Assembly: GCF_022682495.2 (NCBI RefSeq)
Contig: NC_071392.1
Location: forward strand, 140,130,818-140,194,817
Reading direction: 5' to 3'
DNA from: Desmodus rotundus
Taxonomy: Eukaryota > Chordata > Mammalia > Chiroptera > Phyllostomidae
Length of the DNA: 64,000 bases
A program made the translations under genes and the position numbers. Of this stretch, positions 48,261-59,558 are shown piece by piece (the stretch's first letter is position 1; every line of letters starts with the position of its first letter). Below the pieces are notes generated by a model. It searched no databases. It saw only the letters and a program-made list of their open reading frames with translations, and was not told the DNA's origin.

Positions 48261-48419
48261 TCCGGTAACGCGTGCCCTCCGGGCAGGGGTTGCCGGGTAA
48301 CTCACTTCCCTGGAGACAGGGCGGTCTGGCAGGAGGGAGACACCTGTGCCCTCCCACATGGTGTGTCCTTGCTGCTTGTGCCTCCATGCCAGTCTGCCAC
48401 CTGAGTGCCTGTGTGCCTC

Positions 48420-48630
48420 CACGTGCATACCTGTGGGTGCTCAGTGTGTGCACATTCGTGTGTGGGTTCTGGCTTCTCTGGGTGTGCAGGTGTGAAGCGA
48501 GCAGCACCTCTGTGTGTGGGGGTGTGTGTGCAGGGGAAGGTGTGCTGCTGCCAGCTAGGCTCTCGCCAGCATTGAGAAGCTGTTGCGCACGTGTGTGTGT
48601 TGCAGGGTGTGTGTGTGTGTGTGTGTGTAC
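48420..48630. repeat. GT-rich region with a (GT)11 tract
   Basis: A degenerate tgtgtg-rich stretch ends in a pure GT run at about 48606-48628. Confidence 0.85.
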
Positions 48631-48879
48631 AAATGACGGCAATGCAGGGGGTCCCTGGGACCTCAAAGGGCAGAGGGAGAAGGGCCATGAGAGAACCCGT
48701 TTTCCTCATTTGTGTCCCACCGCCACATTACGGGCGCCATCCTCAAGTCTCCCGGGCACGAGCCCCACTTGGGACCTTAGCACTAGCTCCTCCCTCTGCC
48801 TGGTCTCTTTCCCTAGACATGCACATGCTTCCTTCAGTCCCTCACCTTCACTTCTTTACTCGGATGTGACTTCTCAGTG

Positions 48880-49105
48880 ATGCCCGCTTTGGTGATCACA
48901 TTTACCTTCGCACACCACTCCTCCAGTTACCTCCCATCCCTGCTCTATTTTTCTCTGTAGCATTTACCACCTGACTTGGTTGTCTAGTTACCCATTCATC
49001 TTGCTTCCCTACTAGAATGCAGGCAGTTCCTCTTCATGGCTGTGAGCAGTGCCTGGCCCGAGGTTGGTGTGCAATAAATGTGGGTTGGATGAATGAGTCC
49101 ATGCA
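48880..49105 (+). repeat. L2 3' end
   Basis: atttaccacctgacttggtt, ccctactagaatgcaggcag and gtgagcagtgcctggcccga, ending gtgcaataaatgtgggttgg and atgaatgag. Confidence 0.82.
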
Positions 49106-49964
49106 CCCCTAACTCACTTTCCTTGGGCTAACTTTTGTTACTGCTGTATCCACTTTTACCTTGCCCTGAGCAATAGTATGCCTCTCACAGGATTGGTGCG
49201 TTTATTATGCTCCTTTCCCAATATGCTTGCGAAATTTCCATAACTATTAAGATTTGGATGATCAGGGTATCACCTAAACCCTTTCGCTTCCACTAGAGGT
49301 GTGGGGGCACCATCCTCCAGGAATCACTGGTCCAGGCCAGTCCCCTCTTAGAACATATGAACAGACTGAAGCCCAAAGAGGGTCAGGAATTAGTCCAATG
49401 CGCCACCCCATGCGTGACAGGATGCACACTGGAACCGAATCTCATGATCCCAGACTTTTTTTGTAGTTTGAGGGACAAGGGGAAGGTGGGGCTGGATGAT
49501 TCAGCCTCTCCTGTGGCACAGGCTTCTCCTGTTGGAGGAGAGCCAGACGGGCCTGGTAATTGGTACATGGCATGGGGGGCATGGCAGGGTCGGCAGCCCC
49601 TGGCACGAGCAGGACCTCAGTGCCCTTCTGGCTGCGGGGCTGTGTACCCAGCAACGGTGGCCAACCTCGGCTGTACCTTCCCTCCCAGGAGTCTTGGACC
49701 TGGGCGCTCACATCTAGCGAGAGGCAGACCTGGGATTCAAACTGTCTCTCGAGCCAGTACAGCACACTGGCTAGACACTGACGCTGGGGTCCCCTTGCAG
49801 AGAGCATTCTGGGGGGTGAGGGAGTGAGGGTGGAGGTAGCTGGGCTGTGCCGGATGGGGCTGAGCCAGAGAGAGACCAGCCCCAGAGAGGGCTGCAGAAG
49901 GGAGGGAGGTAGACAGAGCCGTGTTTGTGCAAAAGGCTAAGTCAAATCCCCCTCTGGTGTGCAC

Positions 49965-50120
49965 AGTGCTGTATACTAGAGAAATCGTTTCTGCCTCTCA
50001 CTGGCTCAGCAGTGGCTCTGCCAGGCAGATACCATCTTGTTTTACTGATGAGGAAGTTGGGACTCAGAGAGAGGAGTGATTTTCTAAAAGCTGCACAGGA
50101 TGCCTGGGAACAGGCCACAC
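49965..50120 (-). repeat. MIR SINE fragment
   Basis: Complement: accatcttgttttactgatg, aggaagttgggactcagaga and a worn remainder. A forward MIR-like gagccccagttctctcatct follows at 50228. Confidence 0.55.
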
Positions 50121-50479
50121 CCCTGGCTGGATTTGGTAAAGGAGGGCTGTCTGGGAAGTGGGAAGCAGGAGCAAAGCCCGCAAACACCTCGCTGGGTAGA
50201 TAACCTTGGTGACTCACAAAACCTTGCTGAGCCCCAGTTCTCTCATCTGTACGATGGGCATAACAGTGCTCTCAGGTCACAGATTGCGAAATAAAAAAAA
50301 ACAACATAATAAAATAATGATAATACTGAAACCAAATGCCAGGAACATAAGAAGCAACCTGAGTAATAAAAGGGAAGTGCACCTGGCCTCTGACAAGTGT
50401 GCCTACCAAGGCCACCTGTTCCCAGGCCTCCTCTGGCAGATGCCCGGGAGCCTGAGACCCCAGAGAGTGAGCACCATCT

Positions 50480-50840
50480 GGAGGAGCGGAGAGGGGCGTT
50501 GGGGGCGGGGCTGTGTGCTGGAGCTATCCTCGAGGACCCTCCGCGCGCGCAGGAGGACACAGTCTCAGCCTGGACCAGCTCCCTCCGCTGTCGGCGCCCT
50601 GCTGCTCTAGCGCTCTGATTCCAGCGTGCCTGGGACGTCATTACCATTCCTCCTGCGTTTTCCCCCCTTGGTTATTTATTTTTCTGTGCGGAAGGAATGT
50701 GGGGAATTTACCACAGGGCGCTGGCCTTCGCTTTTGGCTGCTGGGCGGCTCTTCTATAAGAGGGAAGCAGTTGAGACAGATGGCTGAGGCCGAGGAGGCG
50801 GAGGTGGAGGCGGCAGAGGGTCCCGGCTGAATCAGTGGCC
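50480..50840 (+). promoter_or_regulatory. Candidate regulatory island in intron 2 (CRE-like and TATA-like sites)
   Basis: A local GC/CpG cluster (gggggcgggg, ccgcgcgcgcagg) is followed by gacgtca (50634-50640, seven of eight CRE bases), an A/T-rich ttatttatttttc, ggggaatttacc (NF-kB-like) and ctataagagg (TATA-like, 50754-50763). The ordered motifs about 9 kb before the big exon suggest an enhancer or alternative promoter. No convincing splice donor follows, so a first exon is less likely than an enhancer. Confidence 0.3.
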
Positions 50841-51139
50841 TGGGGAGTAGAGCAGTTATGTAACCCGCCCTGAGGCTCACGGCAGACCGCTCAGTGCTCC
50901 TGGCCTCTGGGCATGAGCCTGGTGATGTCGGAGGCCCATTGGAACTCCACGTGGACCAGTCCATTCACCCTCAGCCTCTGGGAAAGCTCAGCGGGTGTGT
51001 TCCTCTGGTGGGTGCCTTTCTGTCCACCTGGTCTTGAGTTGGGGTATGCTGGGTGTGGGTAGGGGAGTAGAGTGGGGTGGGGGATTGCCTTGAGCTTTCC
51101 AGCCTCTGCTGGGCTGTCCCATTACTTGGAATACCTTCA

Positions 51140-51215
51140 CATCTTTCTTTCTTCCTTCCTTCCCTCCTTCCTTTCTTCCTTTCTTTTTTCTTTCTCCTTT
51201 CTTTCTCTCTCTCTA
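51140..51215. repeat. (CTTT/CTTC)n pyrimidine tract
   Basis: Irregular ctttcttcc units directly abut the L1 3' end. Read on the minus strand this is a GA-rich extension of the L1 tail. Confidence 0.85.
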
Positions 51216-51720
51216 ATAATTTTTTATTGTATTTTTTCCATTACCAATTATCCACATTATACACTCTTCCACTTCCACACCACCCACTTCCGCAGTCACC
51301 GCACTGTTGTCTGTGCCCCTGAGTTCTCTTCCTTTTTTGCTCACTGCCTCCCCATCAACACCCTACACGCTGGAGGTTTCCACCTGCTCTCTATCCATGA
51401 GTCTGTCTCTATTTGGTTGTTAGTTCAGTTCATTAGTTTCCACATATGAGTGAGGTCATATGGTATCTGTCTTTCTCTGGCTGGTTTATTTCACTTAGCA
51501 ATGCTCTCCACATCCATCAATGCTGTCACAAAGGGTAACATTTTTATTGCTGAATAGTATTCCATTCTGTAAATGTCCCATAGTTGTTTTATCCACTCAT
51601 CTACTGATAAACCCTTGGGCTGCTTCCACAGCTTGGTGATTGAAAATAACGCTGCAATGGACACAGGGGTGCGAATATTCTTCTGACTTAGTGTTTCAGG
51701 TTTCGTCCACATTTCCGTCT
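51213..51720 (-). mobile_element. 5'-truncated LINE-1, 3' end, antisense
   Basis: The plus strand shows the complement of an L1 3' end: ccacatatgagtgaggtcat, atttcacttagcaatgctct, gctgaatagtattccattct and ataacgctgcaatggacac. A frame of 73 codons survives on the minus strand (51491-51712), with YRMEYYSAIK near its C-terminal part, a recognisable remnant of the L1 ORF2 tail. The element ends in an A/T tail at about 51215. It is the least diverged L1 piece in the window. Confidence 0.85.
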
Positions 51721-54700
51721 TTCAAGACCTACGGCATATGCCACTCCCTCCAGGAATACTTCCCAAATTGCCTCATCCTAGTTCATCTTGCCCTTAGGCT
51801 CTACATTCTCCCAGCAGTTAACAGAATAGTCTGCCTCTTAGGTCATCTCCCTCTTCACCCACAGACTCATTGCTTCCTCCTTCTACCCGCCCCCCCCCCA
51901 CCCTCAGCCCCCATAAACCACCCTCTAGATTCCTGCTGTGGAATCCAGGCAGGCCTGGGATCCAGATGAATCTAGAATGCACCTCCCTGGATGCAGGTGG
52001 CTTTGGACTGCGGGAGTGCTCATCCTGCAGCCACGTGTCTAGTCCACACTTATGAACCCCCTGCTGGGTGACGGCCTCAGCCGAGGACGGAGACCAGCTG
52101 CTCTGCCTGAGGGCCAAGGGGAGGAGCGACATCTTTGTAGAGGGCCCAGAGTGTGCCAGGCCCAGGCTGGGGCAGGGGCTGGGGACCCAGAAATGGCGTA
52201 GGCCCATCCCTGCTCCTGGCAGAGGCACAGTTTAGGGGGATCATCACTACCCCGCCTGGTTTGCCACTTTTTTTGTCACCTCGGTTAAGTGTTTCCTCTG
52301 GAAGGGAGGGTATGGCAGTAGTTCTGTGTTCCCAAGGCTCCCGGGGCTGGGACGGTGGAAGCTGAGGCGGCCAGGGTAGGCTTAGGGGGGAGCAGGCTGA
52401 GCAGGGCTGGACTGGGAGGTGGGAGCCTGGGTCTGAACTTGGCTTTCAGTGAACCAGCCTTTTCCAGTTTGCTGTGCACCTGGGGCTGAGCCTACCTCTC
52501 TCTCCGTGTCACCATTTCCAAGCCCCTGAAAATCTGGTTGTAGATTAATGTTTAGGCCAGCAGTGAGCAGTGCTTGTGGCCTATAGGGATGGCTGCCAGC
52601 CAAGGCCACAGCCAACTTGGGAGCCCTTGTCTGAGGTTCCCCCCAACCCACCCATCCTGCTTTGCCTAATCTCAACCCACGGTCAGTGGGAAGATACCAG
52701 GAGTTGGCCAGGCCTGGCTTCCTTCCCCTCCAACCTTGGTTTCTGAGCTTTCCCAACCTATTGTCTCTGCCATCCAGTCTTCCTGCTCTGAAGCCCCTGG
52801 GCCAGGTTGAGCAGGGGAGGAGCACTGATCTAGAAGCCTGAATGGATTGATAAGGGCTTCCTGGAGGAAGTGGCAGTGGAGCTGGGCCTGGGACAGTGGG
52901 TGGGGAAATGAGTGTGCTTGGTGGGCAGAGCTCTTCAGGAGGAGGTGCCTGGGATTGGGATCAGTCAGACTCGCGGCTCCAACCCCACTCTAACCCCACT
53001 CTGCCTGCCCCTTGCTGGCTGCGGGACCTGGGGTGGGTTCTGCCTTTCCAGACCTCGTTTTCCTCCCCTGTCAAACGGAGGTAAGGGAGCCTCCCTTATG
53101 AGCTGCAGTGAGGAATCGATGAGAAAACGCATTCTGAGCCCTGAGAGCGGCAGGATCTGGTGCTCCTTGCATGTTGGCTGTTGTCATCCTCGTCAGCGTC
53201 GTTCTTATTCTGTGAGCACCGCGGAAGGTGTGGGGAGCCCTGCCCCCGAGCTTCCTGGGGGAAATTGGATTCAGTCCCAGATTGCTGCAGAGCAGCCTGG
53301 ACCACTGCATAGGCACTGGACTTGCCCCTGGGCCACCACGGGTTTGAATCCCAGCTCTGCCTCTGACTAGCTCTGCCCCCTGAGCAGGTCCCTTCACCCC
53401 TCTGAGCTGCTGCTTCTCTAACACAGAGGTGAGGGGCTGCTGACCTGGTGGATTGCTGTGAATGGAGCCAGGGCCTGGCATGGGGTGAGCACAGCCTGAA
53501 GGGTAACTCTCAGCAAAACGAATAATGTGCAAAGTAGTGAGGTAATGGAATGCCGCAGATTCACTGGTGCCTGGGAGGCTTTTGGAGGATTGGTGGCATT
53601 TGAGTTGGGTGGGAAGGCTGGGGCCTGTAGAAAGGATGTGAGACTGAGAAGGGTTCTGGGGGAGGTGTCTGTGCCAACCCCACAGCAGAGGCAGGAGCTC
53701 ACAGCGCAGGTGTGGGAGCCAGAAGCCATTGGACTCCCTCTGGCCACTGCCGAGTGCTCCGGGAGCAGGGCAGCCAGCAAGTTCTCAGGCGACCCTGACG
53801 TCAGGGGCTCTGAATGCCACCCTGAGGGCTTGCTGCTTGGTCCTCCACGTCCTGGGGAGGCAGGAGAAAAACACAAGGATGAATCTGGCCGAGTGAGGCG
53901 GGTAGATTGGTGGGGGAAGAAGCTGGGGGCGGAGAGGCCATTTAAAAGGCTGTTGCAAAATCAGTTTTCCTGATAAAGAGCTGGGCTGAGTCATCCGTAG
54001 ATGAGAGAAGTCACATCCAGCTCCTCCGCGTTGCTGTCGATGGGGGATTTTCCTCTCTATCAGTGAGGCGATTGGCTGTCTCTCCCAGAGGCTTGGAGAA
54101 CCGAGGCCGGCTCAGCACCCAAGGGGAAACTGGGCTGCAAGGGAAGACCCAGCCAGAGTGAGTAAGATGAACACTCAGAGGTGCCTTTGTGATTTGGGGG
54201 GTGTGGCTTAGGGCCTATAGCATCCCTCTCTGGTCTCAGTTCCCCTCTGGGCATCCAGGGAGAGGTCTATGGTGGCTTCTGCTGGCCTTGTTGGTGGCAA
54301 GGCTGCAGCTAGGTCTGGGGCTCCCCACTCTTGTTCCTATGCATCTCTCATGTCCTGGCAGTCCTTACCACCTTAGTCTGAATTGTTCTCCTCCTGAGAA
54401 GAGGTCTGGCAGTCTGCCGGGACTCAGTCAGGTTGCACTCACCAGGACTTTGGCATGGATGGAGAACTCTCCAGAGGACGGAGGCTGTGTCATTTCCTCC
54501 TTTCAGCAGGGAGGATATTGGGCAGGGGCTGGCAAGGTAGCTAGACCATTACTCAGGCCAAGTTCATCTTCCTGCCCCCAGCTGAGGCAGAGGTTGTGTA
54601 GCGGTTAGCCATTGGTTTCTTCCTGACCCCACTAGGGGGGCAGTTTACCCAGCCTGTTTACCTGTCCCATTGCCAAGACTCCCAAGCGGCCAGAATAGGC

Positions 54701-55274
54701 TGCTTCCAGCCAGTCTCTATTCCTACCTCTGGCTCTCTGTTTCACTCCACCCTGCCCGGGCCTGGCTACTCCCATTGACGGCAGCCATGTGAAGGAACAT
54801 TTCCTTGAATTCTCTCCCTTTGCTGACCTTCTGCTCTGGCCTCCCTTCCCCTGCCTGCCCCACCTTCCTCCTTCGGGTCCTTCGTCCAGACAGGCCTGAT
54901 GGTGGGCAGAACAGGCAGCTGCCTGCCAAGCCGGTGGGGTGGGAGGCAGGGCGTGTCCCTGCCTGAACGCAGCTCGAACTCAGGTCTTCCGACTCCCAGT
55001 ACACTTTCTTCCCACTCCGCTAGCCTTTTACGTCCTAGCAGTCATTTCTGCCTTAGGATGAATGAGTTTGTCAGCTCTTCTCCTGAGGGGAAGACAAGAG
55101 AGAAAGCATGAGTTGTTCCAGGCAGCTGAACATGCAGGAGAGAGAGTGCTGCTGGGCACTGATCACGAGACGAGGAAACAGAGGGCTCTGCAGACCATCA
55201 TCCAGGAGCACCGGAGCCTCTGTCGGTGCCCCTCCCTCCAGAGTCAGGGTCTGGAAGGCAGAGTGGTTGAGAAA

Positions 55275-55505
55275 TGTGACTCAGCAGCCACACTCTGAGT
55301 TTCGAATCCCTGCTCTGCCACTTGCAAGTCGTATGATCCTGGGCAGGTCTCTCTAAGCACCGATTGCTGAGAGGAATAACAGTATTATCTCTGGGGATTG
55401 TTGGAATGATTGAAAAAGACGATGAGTATAAGGTGTGTGATGAGTATAAGGTGTGTCGCACAGCACCTGGGCTGTGGCGAGGGCTCAGTAATGACTGCAC
55501 GGTAC
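55275..55505 (+). repeat. MIR SINE with an internal 18-bp duplication
   Basis: ccctgctctgccacttgcaa, gatcctgggcaggtctctct, then tctctggggattgttggaat and gcacctgggctgtggcgagg. The gatgagtataaggtgtgt unit occurs twice near 55421-55457. Confidence 0.72.
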
Positions 55506-56399
55506 TCAGGGCTTCCTGCCCCTCTCCCTCACTTAGGGATTGAACCCTGGTAGACCCTGGTCTCCCCAACTCTCTCTCCACCTCAGGCGGCTCTTCCTTA
55601 CACCTGCCCTCATCCCTTCCTCTCCTGAAGTCCTGTCTTCAGAGGTCCTGATCCATTGTCCAGGCTGGGGCTTTCCAGGGCCAGCACCCCAGCCTGGCCC
55701 TGCAGAGGCTCAGAGAAGAGGGGGTGCTGTGACTTGTACAGGTGCAGGCTATAACCAGGCAGGTTGGGGGCTCAGTGAGGTGCCTGTCCCCTGCAGCCCT
55801 TGGCCAACTCTTGCCTTTCTGACACCAGAGAGCATGATCTTGGACCCACTGGCTGGGGCATTGCCAGGGGTGGCAGTTTCCTAGTCTGAGGAATTTTGGG
55901 TGGAACTGTCTCCCCTGGTACCCTGCAGTGGGGGACTCTGGGGTGCCTGTAGTCGGCCCAGCCCCGTTCTCTCAGCTTTGTTCATGCAGGATGGCAGAAA
56001 TCATCCAGATTGCTAGCTCAGTCTGCTTCAAGTGTCCTGCCGAATTCCTTTTCCATGGAGTCACTGCAGGCTGGGGTAGAGGGCACGGGAGCTTCCTCAG
56101 AGGCAGGCTCTCTCACCTCCTGGCCTCTTCGGCCATGTTCCTGTTGTCTCAGAACAGCGGCGTGGGGGAGGCTCCAAGTCTAGCTGGGGATCAGCAGACC
56201 AGGTCATGGCCCCACCACCCTCTCTGAACCACCCAGGCCAGCGTATCCCCAAGGGCCTGCGTGCTCTGCCATTTGAGAATTTTCTAAACCCATGGCCTTC
56301 AGAGCCAGTGTGGGGATAAGACTGAAGCAGAGAAGCGGGGGGTTTATAAAAAGTCCAGGGCCGTTTGGAGTTCTGGATTATGAGCCTCACATTGTGGGA

Positions 56400-56645
56400 A
56401 CCTGCTAGCCAGAAAGTTTGGTACTCTCTGGAGTCAGGGATGAGCCAGTTCCACTACTTTCTGGCTCTGTGACCTTGGGCAGCTGACTTCACCTCGCTGA
56501 GCCTTGGTTTTCTCATCACTGAAAAGCGGATAATAATAGTTCGTGCTTCACAGGGATGTCTTGGGAATTGAACAAGACAGCGTGTGTGAAGCGCATGGCT
56601 AGGTGCACGGTGCGAGCCCAGTGAGTGTCAGCGGCGCTTGCTGCG
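56400..56645 (+). repeat. MIR SINE, near full length
   Basis: ctggctctgtgaccttgggc, agctgacttcacctcgctga, ttttctcatcactgaaaagc, ggataataatagttcgtgct and agcccagtgagtgtcagc. Confidence 0.82.
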
Positions 56646-57719
56646 CGTGCGTCCTGAGGCCCATTGGCGGGGCTGGGGTGTTGACCCTGGCCATACCACT
56701 TGGGGATGTGCTTTGTGTCTGGGGATCTGTGTGGGGCTGTCAGGTTGGAAAAAGGAAGCTTTTTCTCTGGGTGGCATTTGGGGGCAGAAGTTAGTGTAAG
56801 GAACAACTTTATAGCTGGGGACTCTTCACAAGTAGAAGGCCCCTCTCAGGGTAGTGACCTCCCTGTCCATTGAGTTTATAAACAGAGGTTTGTGCCCTCC
56901 AAGGCACAGTTTTAGGGACACAGGAATTGGACCTGGTGACAGCCATCTCTGAGTCACTGAGGTTCTGTAGTTTGGGGCAATAATGCCTGCCGCCCACCCC
57001 CAGAATTCTGGAATGCCCCACTTGTGACCTTAAGAGAGTCACCTCTCCTCTTAGGACCCTGACCTGTGCAGTGCTTCTCCTTTGCTCGAAGAACGTCTGA
57101 GCCCTTCCAGGGAGAAGAGTGGGGCCACCAGTCCCACCTTATGCCCTGGCAGCGTGAGCCCTCTGTCCATGATCCTGGGCTTGAGGACACTGAGCCTCAG
57201 ACACTGAGCCTCCTGGCAGCTGTGACCTCACTGTAGCCTCCCAGTGCTTTGTCACCTGCTCAGTTAAGGAAACTGGCTCCATGAGGTGCGGTGACTTGCC
57301 CGGGTCACCCAGCTAGCAAGTGACAGAGCCTGGATCTGGACCACGAGGCCTGGTTTCTGCGCAGAGCAGAGGACATGGACCCCGCATGAGCTGAGCAACC
57401 TCTCAGGGTCCTCCTAACCTCCCCCCAGGAGCAGCCTGGCCAAGCTCCCAAACCAGTCATTTTGCATTAGTGGGGTGATTCAGGCAGGAGAGGAGCCCTA
57501 CCAGGAGGGAGTGGGTGTTGGGGGCACATGGCATAGGCTGTGTGCTCCCACTGTTCCGGACAGGTGGGTGCAGGTGTTGGGGTTGGGGTGGGGGCCCGAT
57601 GGGAGGGGGAGAGTAGGGGGTTGGGGCCAGACAGCCTGTGGCCACTGGGCCTGGTCCCAGTGAAACTGCTGCCGCAGCCTTTCTGCTCTGCGTGGCCTCC
57701 CTGCTGACCCTAGTGGGAG

Positions 57720-57835
57720 CCCTGCCCTGCATCAGGCTCGGGACCTCAGTTTCCCCATCTATAAAATGGGGGTGGTGGTGACATTGCTCCTCTGTAAGGT
57801 CCTTCCAGCTCTGAGAATCTATGAGTTCTGAGCCT
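57720..57835 (+). repeat. MIR-family (MIRc-type) fragment
   Basis: cctcagtttccccatctata, aaatgggggtggtggtg and ggtccttccagctctgagaa, with tctatgagttctgag. Confidence 0.68.
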
Positions 57836-58259
57836 CACTGGCAGGGTGCCTGGAAAACTGTCCCTGGACGCTCACTCAGCATGCCACGGCCAGTGCTAAT
57901 GAGGGGAAGGGAGGAGGAAGGGCAAGGTCAGATTCCTCCAGAACTAATTAGCTTCCCACAGTGGGAGCAGGGGCTGGGGAGGAATTTTCTCCGCCACTGA
58001 GTGAGCTGCTAACCCTGACCACAGCCCAGCCACCTGTCCGCCGGCCCATTTGCTCGGGCATCCATTTGTTTAGATGCTGTTCGATAGCATAAGCTGAGCA
58101 CTGATGGTGTGCCAGCAGTGAACTTACAGAAAAGGACATGGGTCTGACCCCAGCCTGACCCCTGACCTCAGGCCGCAGCCTCCAGCCCCAGACTGAACCC
58201 CGAACCCTACTGACTGTGTTCCCCATATGTCCCAAAAGGACTTTAGAAATGAGTATGGG

Positions 58260-58440
58260 TTGTAGACCAAAGGAGCACTGGTTCTGGCCCCAGCTTTGCC
58301 ACCCTTTGCTGTGTGACTTCGGCTGAATCGTTCACATGTCTCTGGACCTCATTTTCCGTTTCTGTAAAATGGGGCAAGTAATGCTTGTCTCCTGGTGTTC
58401 TTGGGAGGATAAAATGAAAGAATGCAATGTTCTAGTATAG
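58260..58440 (+). repeat. MIR SINE
   Basis: agctttgccaccctttgctg, tgtgacttcggctgaatcgt, tttccgtttctgtaaaatgg and ggataaaatgaaag. Confidence 0.78.
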
Positions 58441-58774
58441 TTGCTACTGAAATCAGCCCCACTTACTACTTTTATAACATTAAAACATGAGCATTTTAAA
58501 ATGAGTGTTTAAATAAAAATGGGCAGAGGAAGCCGTGACCTGACTTGCGGTGTTGGGGCGCTCAGGGTGGAGGGACATTTTCCGCTGTATCCTTTTTTGT
58601 TTTTGTTTTTGAACACTGTATACTTTTTCATGTTTTTAACTTTTTTTAGATCATGTGACTGTATTGCCTGTTCTTAAAAGAGGAGTGTTAGTGTCTGTGT
58701 TATCGAGTGGCTGTACTCTGACTTCGAAGGTGTCGAGTATCCTAAGAAAGGCGCCTAGAACACGCCCTGGGGGG

Positions 58775-59240
58775 TCATTCATGCATTCAGTCATGCTCAC
58801 TGGGCACCCACTTTATGCCAGGCTCCCTCCCAGGGGCCAGGGTGAGGGTGCAGAACAAGTCAAGCAAGGTCATTGCCCCCTTAGAGCTCAGGTTCTAGGT
58901 GGGGGGACAGATAGTAAAAAAGGAAACAGGTGAAGATCATTCTGAATTGTGTTGAGTGTTATGAAGGAAATAAAACAGAGATGGGCTAGGAAAGGGGAGG
59001 GCTGATTACAGAGGAAGCCCCCCACCACCACCCCGCCAAAGGTGACATTCAAGCAAGTCCTGAATAGCAAGAAGGAAGCAACCTGGAATTCCACCTGGGA
59101 AAGATCATTCCAAGCAGAGGGAAAAGCACGTGCAAAGGCCCTAGGGCAGGAACAAACTTGGCCTTTTCAAGGGACAGAAAGAAAGGCGGCAGGGCAGAGC
59201 TGGTGAGAGAGGAGAGGGTAGATGCCTTGGGGGTGGGAGG
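58775..59240 (-). repeat. Long L2 3'-end copy
   Basis: Antisense L2 over about 460 bases: ttcagtcatgctcactgggc, ttgcccccttagagctcagg, aggaaataaaacagagatgg, ggtgacattcaagcaagtcc, aagatcattccaagcagagg and gtgcaaaggccctagggcag. It ends about 320 bases before the SYNPO acceptor. Confidence 0.88.
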
Positions 59241-59558
59241 GGGCTGGACTACTAGGCTGAGGCATTCTTCCTGAGCTCAGTAAAGTGCTGTGGCAGCAAC
59301 CTGCAGGCTTCAAGTAAGGGCCCAGTTAACCCTGAAATGGCAATCGGGGAAGGTGTCGCCCAGGTAGTGGCATTTGGGCTGGGTCAGGGATCTTTACGAA
59401 GAGAGGGGACTCCAGGAAACAAGTAAAGATCAAACACTGGAGGAAAAGATCATCTGTAGGAGGATCACGGTGACCACCTGTCTGTCTGTCTGTCTATCTG
59501 GGTACCCCTGTGACTCAGCATTCCCACTTGCTAACTGGGCCTCTGTCCCTCCTTGCAG

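Larger units (their letters stand above)
33707..59558 (+). other. SYNPO: SYNPO intron 2 (long transcript)
   Basis: The intron is bounded by gtaagctc at 33707 and ccttgcag at 59558, with phase-1 splicing. It holds the CpG island, a 39-bp minisatellite, many MIR and L2 remnants, the mariner element and an L1 3' end. I see nothing specific in 36660-37200, 38100-39020, 39560-41700 (apart from the fading CpG island), 44970-45800, 49110-50470, 51730-55270 or 56650-57720. The frames there look like chance. Confidence 0.9.

Noticed and set aside
50779..50829. Small frame MAEAEEAEVEAAEGPG downstream of the TATA-like site
   Set aside because: Sixteen low-complexity codons from a gag/gcg-rich run; no support beyond position.
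51491..51712. 73-codon minus-strand frame
   Set aside because: A decayed LINE-1 tail, not a host gene.
59510..59558. Start of an 810-codon frame beginning [10 protein letters not shown]
   Set aside because: The first 16 residues come from intron sequence before the ccttgcag acceptor. The true junction gives KPALGRSTS, matching synaptopodin.
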